Shown here in pieces: positions 38,275 through 42,572 of a stretch of DNA of 42,572 bases. The notes below the pieces were generated by a model. That model ran no database searches. It saw only the letters and a list, made by a program, of their open reading frames with translations, and had not been told where the DNA came from. Position 1 is the stretch's first letter. Every line of letters begins with the position of its first letter. Origin of the DNA: a virus; the IMG/VR virus record IMGVR_UViG_3300038557_000058, positions 1 to 42,572 of that record. One strand, given 5' to 3'. The translations under genes were made by a program, and so were the position numbers.

Positions 38275-39218
38275 TGCGCCAGGTGCTCCCCATCCCCGCC
38301 AGCCGGGACGAATGGCTGGCCATGCGCATGCGCTACGTCGGCGCGTCCGAGGTCGCGGCGCTATTCGACGCGCAGCCCGACTATGCCCTTGGCCGCTTCG
38401 CCCTGTGGCATGTGAAGGCGGGCCGGATGGAGCCGCCGGTGGTGGACAACCCCCGAACCCGCGCCGGCCTTGCGCTGGAGGATGCCATCGCGCTGCTCGC
38501 CAGCGATCAGGAAGGGTGGGAGGTGCTGCCCGGCTTCTATGCCACCCACGGCCAGCTCGGTGCGACGCTCGACCGCGTGATCGCCCGGCCCGGTCCGAAT
38601 GACACCGGCATGCAGGGGCCTGGCGTGCTGGAGCTGAAGAATGTGGACTGGCTGCAGCATCGCCGCGGCTGGACCGATGGCGAGCCGCCCATCCACATCC
38701 TGCTCCAGCTGCAAGCCCAGCTGCTGGCCACCGGCTACAGCTGGGGCGCCGTGGCCGCGCTGGTCGGCGGCAACGAGACCAAGATCTACCGCTACGCCGC
38801 GCGGCCGAAGCTGCATGCCGACATGGCTGCCCGCGTCGCGGCGTTCTGGGCCTCGATTGAAGCCGGCCAGGTGCCCAACGCCGACCCGAGCGACAGCGCC
38901 TGGCGCGCCATGGTGGCGACGACGCCGACCATGCTGCCCGAGCCGGTCGAGCTGCTGGACGATGACGAGGCGAACGCCTGGGCCAAGGAATGGCTCCGCG
39001 CCGATGCTGCGTCGAAGGCCGAGGCGAAGAAGCGTGACGAGGCGAAGCACCTCCTCCTCCAGCGGGTGGGCGGCCATGCCCGCGCCGTGGGCGATGGCTG
39101 GAAGCTGACCCTCTCCGACGTGGCCGAGAAACCCGCCACCCCCATCACGGCCGAGATGATCGGCCAGACCATCCCCGGCCGGGCTGCGTCCCGGCGCGCC
39201 CTCATCAAGGAAGCCTGA
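38274..39218 (+). CDS. YqaJ-family viral recombinase (lambda exonuclease fold)
   Basis: This 314-aa PD-(D/E)xK nuclease resects DNA ends for phage recombination. Family marks are YVGASEVAALFD, LALEDAIA with E69, GATLDRVIA with D100, VLELKNVDW with E120-x-K122, and HILLQLQAQLLATG. The C-terminal third is helical and charged. It precedes a likely annealing protein by 3 nt, the usual exonuclease-annealase pair. The start is ATG 38274, overlapping the preceding TGA. Confidence 0.9.
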   Translation: MRQVLPIPASRDEWLAMRMRYVGASEVAALFDAQPDYALGRFALWHVKAGRMEPPVVDNPRTRAGLALEDAIALLASDQEGWEVLPGFYATHGQLGATLDRVIARPGPNDTGMQGPGVLELKNVDWLQHRRGWTDGEPPIHILLQLQAQLLATGYSWGAVAALVGGNETKIYRYAARPKLHADMAARVAAFWASIEAGQVPNADPSDSAWRAMVATTPTMLPEPVELLDDDEANAWAKEWLRADAASKAEAKKRDEAKHLLLQRVGGHARAVGDGWKLTLSDVAEKPATPITAEMIGQTIPGRAASRRALIKEA

Positions 39219-39221
39219 GAC

Positions 39222-40100
39222 ATGAACGATGTGACCACCACCGGCCAGCCGAACAACCCCTTCGCCAAGGCCACGCCGGACCATCTCTCCGCCGGCGCCG
39301 TCGCCATTGAGAGCGAGCGCGCGATTGCCGAGGCTCAGGGCCGACTGCTGATCGCCAAGCGCTTCCCCCGCGACGAAGCCGCCGCCTTTGCCCGCGCCAT
39401 GGATGCGTGCCGCCGTCCGTCCCTAGCCGAGGTGGCGAACTACCGCTTCCCGCGTGGTGGGCAGAGCGTCGAGGGCCCGAGCATTCGGCTTGCGGAGGAG
39501 CTGGCGCGGTGCTGGGGCAACGTCGCCTACGGCATGCGCGAGCTGTCCCGCCGCAACGGCGAGAGCGAGATGGAGGCCTTCGCCTGGGATCAGCAGACGA
39601 ACGTCCTTTCGACGCAGACCTTCACCGTGCGGCATCTGCGCGACAAGCGGGGCGGCCCCGAAGCGCTGAAGGATGAGCGCGACATCTACGAGGTGACGGC
39701 GAACATGGCATCGCGCCGGCTGCGTGCGCGTATCCTGGCCGTCCTTCCGCCCGACTTGGTGGATGCCGCGGTGGCGCAATGCCGGGAGACGATCAAGCAC
39801 GGCAGCGACAAGCCCCTGGTGGACCGCATCAGGGACATGACCCAGGCCTTCGTTCGGATCGGCGTCACGACGCAGATGCTGGGCAAGAAGCTGGGCAAGC
39901 CACTCGATGAGGCGACCCCCGATGACTTGGCCGATCTTCGCGGCACCTTCCAGGCCATCAAGGACGGCGCGCTGAGCATCAACGACGCCTTCGGCACGGC
40001 GAGCCCCGGCACCGCGCCCGGCGGCAGCAAGCTGGACGCGCTGGAGGGCCAGCCGCCCATCCTGAACGCCGACGAAGACATCTTCCCGGGGGATCGGTGA
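39222..40100 (+). CDS. Probable single-strand annealing partner of YqaJ, unclassified
   Basis: This 292-aa protein resembles phage proteins found beside YqaJ nucleases. Recognisable stretches are IAEAQGRLLIAKRFPRDEAA, ANYRFPRGGQSVEGPSIRLA, EMEAFAWDQQTNV and ANMASRRLRARILAVLP. The region after residue 180 is helical and the acidic tail (LNADEDIFPGD) may bind SSB-like proteins. It is not an obvious RecT, Redbeta or ERF by motif, so the annealing role is inferred from the pairing. Confidence 0.72.
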   Translation: MNDVTTTGQPNNPFAKATPDHLSAGAVAIESERAIAEAQGRLLIAKRFPRDEAAAFARAMDACRRPSLAEVANYRFPRGGQSVEGPSIRLAEELARCWGNVAYGMRELSRRNGESEMEAFAWDQQTNVLSTQTFTVRHLRDKRGGPEALKDERDIYEVTANMASRRLRARILAVLPPDLVDAAVAQCRETIKHGSDKPLVDRIRDMTQAFVRIGVTTQMLGKKLGKPLDEATPDDLADLRGTFQAIKDGALSINDAFGTASPGTAPGGSKLDALEGQPPILNADEDIFPGDR

Positions 40101-41110
40101 TGACCCAGCACCCCATCCACACCCTGCCGCCCGAGCAGCTCCGGGGCTACGCGCTTGGCCTGCGGGAGAGTGCCGCACGCATGAACCATGCGAACCCTTT
40201 CAGCATTCAGAGCACGCGCACCGAGCTGCTGCGCGAGGCCGCGCTGGTCGAGGGCTTCGCCGCCCGGCTGGATGCTGCGCCCGAGGCGATCTTGCGGCCA
40301 CGGCACCTGTACTGGCCGCCCGGCATTGACGAGAGCGAGGCCGTCGAAGACATCGAGGACGCGCTGCAGTCCGTCGGCTACGTCCCGCTTCTGGAGCCCG
40401 CGCCGCTTCGCAGCACGCGCTGGCCGGGCACGACGCGCTGGGCCGTACGCGTCCCCACCTGCGACGGCGACACCGAGGTGGAGTTCTTCGACACCCCCGA
40501 AGAAGCCGACGCGTTCGTGGCCAGCGCCGAGGACGCGCCCCACCCCGACACCTTTCCCCTCCCTACCGAGACCGCCGCCGAGCTGGAGACGCTGATTCCC
40601 AACCCGGCCGAGCCCACCGCCGAGGAGCAGGCCCAGACCGGCCTCGCCGATGCCGTGGCAGACAGCCTGGCACAACCCGCCGCGATCGAGCTGACGCCCG
40701 AGCAGGTCCTGGCAACGGCAGCCGAAGCGAAGGCGGCCTTCCGCGCGGACCACCCGGAGCTTCAGGCGCGGACCAGACGCGCCAGCCACGCCGAAGCCTG
40801 CGGCGCCCGCCCCTGGACGGCTGCGCGGCTCGCGCTGCTCGCGGAGCTTTTCCCGACGGCGATCAAAATTGAGGACCTTCGCACGCTACTCAACGAGCTG
40901 CCCGGCGATCTGCTGGCGACCGAGGCCGCAATCCGGGTCAAGGCCGCCAAGATCGGCCATAGCCGCCAGGGCCTGCCCATCCCGCCGGAGTACCAGGGCG
41001 CGCGCCTCTCCCGCACCCGCTTTATGACGACGCCTTGCCCGGCTGGCAGAGGATCCTGCACGCCACCCACGCCGATGGCGCGCGCAAGCGCATTGAGGCC
41101 TTGTGGCTGA
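40100..41110 (+). CDS. Early protein with helical C-terminal domain; apparent frameshift near 41020
   Basis: The uninterrupted frame gives 336 aa. An N-terminal helical domain is followed by [16 protein letters not shown], an acidic linker and a C-terminal domain of DNA-binding type ([40 protein letters not shown]). The last 30 residues after LSRTRF are Cys/Pro-rich and look out of frame. The -1 frame from about 41020 gives [20 protein letters not shown] and ends at 41172, overlapping the next gene. The true protein is probably about 356 aa. Confidence 0.62.
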   Translation: MTQHPIHTLPPEQLRGYALGLRESAARMNHANPFSIQSTRTELLREAALVEGFAARLDAAPEAILRPRHLYWPPGIDESEAVEDIEDALQSVGYVPLLEPAPLRSTRWPGTTRWAVRVPTCDGDTEVEFFDTPEEADAFVASAEDAPHPDTFPLPTETAAELETLIPNPAEPTAEEQAQTGLADAVADSLAQPAAIELTPEQVLATAAEAKAAFRADHPELQARTRRASHAEACGARPWTAARLALLAELFPTAIKIEDLRTLLNELPGDLLATEAAIRVKAAKIGHSRQGLPIPPEYQGARLSRTRFMTTPCPAGRGSCTPPTPMARASALRPCG

Positions 41111-41164
41111 ACCCCGCGGCCCAGCGCGGACGGCGCCAGCGCGATTTGATGACGGAGGCCGCTC

Positions 41165-41371
41165 GTGCCTGACGGGACCACCAACCTCGGCGAACGCCTC
41201 CTCCGCCTGCGTGAGGTGGAGGAGAAGGTGGGCCTGAAGCGATCCACCATCTACCGGCGTATCGCGGCCGAGAGCTTCCCACCGCCGATAGACCTCGGCC
41301 CCGGCACGGTGCGCTGGCGCCTTTCGGATGTGGATGCCTGGATTCAGAGCCTCACCGCCGCAGGCCGGTGA
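41165..41371 (+). CDS. AlpA-family regulator/excisionase
   Basis: This 68-aa protein has the MerR/AlpA winged helix: [20 protein letters not shown] then [20 protein letters not shown] and [12 protein letters not shown]. It probably acts as directionality factor for the adjacent integrase and perhaps as its activator. GGAGG lies 7 nt before GTG 41165. Its end overlaps the convergent integrase gene by 20 nt. Confidence 0.85.
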   Translation: MPDGTTNLGERLLRLREVEEKVGLKRSTIYRRIAAESFPPPIDLGPGTVRWRLSDVDAWIQSLTAAGR

Positions 41372-42572
41372 GCAGCCTCGCCGCCGGCGCGGCACCCACC
41401 AACAGCAGGTCTGCCCAGGCCTGCGCCAGATCGCGCCGCCGGGGCAGATGCACGGCACGGTTATAGGCGCTCTCCACCCGGTCCTTCGGCGCATGGGCCA
41501 GCATCAGGTCGATCACGGCACGATCCTCCCTGAACCGCTCATTCATCACGCTGGAGAAGCCGGCCCGCCAGCCGTGCGGAACGTGCCGGTGATGATACCC
41601 GGCGCGGTTGAGCAGATAGCCGATCGCGTTCTCGCTCATCGGCCGATGCGCGTGGCGGGTGCTGGGGAAGGGCAGGGGCCCGCGGCCGGTCAGCACGCGC
41701 AGCGCCGTCAACGCCTCCACCGCCTGCGTCGAGAGCGGCACCAGGTGCTCCACCCGCATCTTCATGCGCACGCCCGGCACGCGCCAGGTGGGCTCGGGCC
41801 CGTCCAGACCCTCGAATTCACCCCAGGTCGCGCCGCGCAGCTCACCGGGGCGCAGCGCGGTCAGCGCCAGCAGCCGGAGGCCGAGCTTGGTGACGGGGTG
41901 CGCGGGAATCGCCTCGGCCGCGGCCAGCACCTGGCGCAGCTCCTCCAGGTCCGTGATGGCCGGCTGGCGGCCCCGCACGACGGGGCGCAGCGCCTTGCGC
42001 GCGGTGGCGGCCGGGTCCGTCTCGGCGAGGCCCTCGGCCACAGCATGGATGAAGATGGCGGAGAGGCGCTGCCCCACGCGATGCGCCGTCTCGATTGCCG
42101 GCCGCGCCTCCACCTGGCGCAGTGCGGCCAGGATCATGGGCGTCGTGATCTTGCGGATGGGGAGGGCGCCGAGCATGGGGAAGGCATGCGCCTCCAGGCT
42201 CAGCAGCACGTCGCTTGCGTGGTGCTCCGTCCAGCCGGGCTTCATCTGGGCATGCCAGCGGCGCGCGACGGCCTCCAGCGTGTTCTCGGCCTGCGTGAGG
42301 CTGGAGGCTCGGCGGAGCTGCCGCTCCAGGCTCGGGTCTCGGCCGGCGCGCAGCAGGTCCCGCGCCGCCTGGCGCTGCTCCCGGGCGGCGGCCAGCGTGA
42401 CCTCCGGGTAGCGGCCGAGGGAGAGCATCTTCTCCTTACCGCCGAAGGCGTACCGATACCGCCAGAGCTTGGCTCCGCCCTTGGTGACGAGGAGGTGGAG
42501 GCCCTGCCCATCCGCGAGCTTATAGTCCCGCTCGGCCGCCGCCGCGGCGCGGATCTGACGGTCGGTCAGCAC
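41352..42572 (-). CDS. P4-type tyrosine integrase (start at or just beyond the window edge)
   Basis: About 406 residues are visible. An N-terminal DUF4102 domain (RQIRAAAAAERDYKLADGQG, MLSLGRYPEVTLAAAREQR) is followed by a SAM-like core-binding domain and a tyrosine catalytic domain with R241 (LRPGELRG), H333-x-x-R336 (HGWRAGF), H360 and Y370 (VESAYNRAVH). All catalytic residues are present. It begins at GTG 42572, the last bases of the window, so a few residues may be missing. P4-type enzymes usually read away from the attachment site, which would then lie to the right. Confidence 0.9.
   Translation of the reverse strand: MLTDRQIRAAAAAERDYKLADGQGLHLLVTKGGAKLWRYRYAFGGKEKMLSLGRYPEVTLAAAREQRQAARDLLRAGRDPSLERQLRRASSLTQAENTLEAVARRWHAQMKPGWTEHHASDVLLSLEAHAFPMLGALPIRKITTPMILAALRQVEARPAIETAHRVGQRLSAIFIHAVAEGLAETDPAATARKALRPVVRGRQPAITDLEELRQVLAAAEAIPAHPVTKLGLRLLALTALRPGELRGATWGEFEGLDGPEPTWRVPGVRMKMRVEHLVPLSTQAVEALTALRVLTGRGPLPFPSTRHAHRPMSENAIGYLLNRAGYHHRHVPHGWRAGFSSVMNERFREDRAVIDLMLAHAPKDRVESAYNRAVHLPRRRDLAQAWADLLLVGAAPAARLLTGLRR

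Noticed and set aside
1-42572. tRNA genes, insertion sequences, retroelements or additional restriction-modification genes
   Set aside because: I looked for cloverleaf ends, DDE/serine transposase motifs, reverse-transcriptase motifs and methylase motifs among the plausible proteins and saw none.

Overview
The window is most of a temperate siphovirus genome (a lambdoid/HK97-like prophage) carried by a high-GC alphaproteobacterium. An Acetobacteraceae host such as a Roseomonas relative is my best guess. It rests on the strong G/C third-position bias, a GcrA-type regulator (an alphaproteobacterial family), the P27/HK97-type packaging genes and the dense ATGA gene overlaps. No host housekeeping gene, tRNA or attachment site is visible. 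The integrase reads inward from the right edge and its true start may lie just outside.

Right to left on the minus strand, the lytic programme starts at a Cro-like gene (33971-34213). It runs through small early genes, a GapR-like/RMF-like protein, a RuvC-like resolvase and a RepA/DnaB-type ATPase with an iteron-rich origin candidate. A NusG-like protein, HNH nuclease, terminase subunits, portal, prohead protease and HK97-fold capsid follow. Next come the connector, stopper and terminator genes, the tail tube, tail chaperones G and GT (joined by a -1 frameshift at GGGAAAC), the tape measure, baseplate and fibre genes, and finally holin and endolysin at the left edge.

The tail operon is interrupted at 12863-16854 by a roughly 4 kb cargo island. 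It holds a lipoprotein gene, a degenerate 5-nt repeat array, a three-gene module of unknown function, two paralogous divergent ribbon-helix-helix regulators with three copies of one operator between them, and a HicB/HicA toxin-antitoxin pair.

The immunity region (34213-36041) has a Cro-like repressor and a CI/LexA-type repressor facing away from each other over three copies of an 18-bp operator. Two more copies cover the promoter of the rightward early operon. Directly behind cI, and probably expressed with it in the lysogen, is a membrane-anchored DEDDh exonuclease. It occupies the position of the lambda rex genes and is a good superinfection-exclusion candidate.

The rightward early operon (36042-41371) contains seven very small overlapping genes, a GcrA-like regulator, a YqaJ/lambda-exo-type recombinase with a probable annealing partner, a gene with an apparent frameshift near its end, and an AlpA-type excisionase. 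The excisionase converges on the P4-type tyrosine integrase.

The features most worth a second look are the pentamer array with its adjacent three-gene module, the membrane-anchored exonuclease, the inverted iterons, the NusG-like protein heading the packaging operon, and a cargo gene bracketed by 22-bp direct repeats inside the early region.
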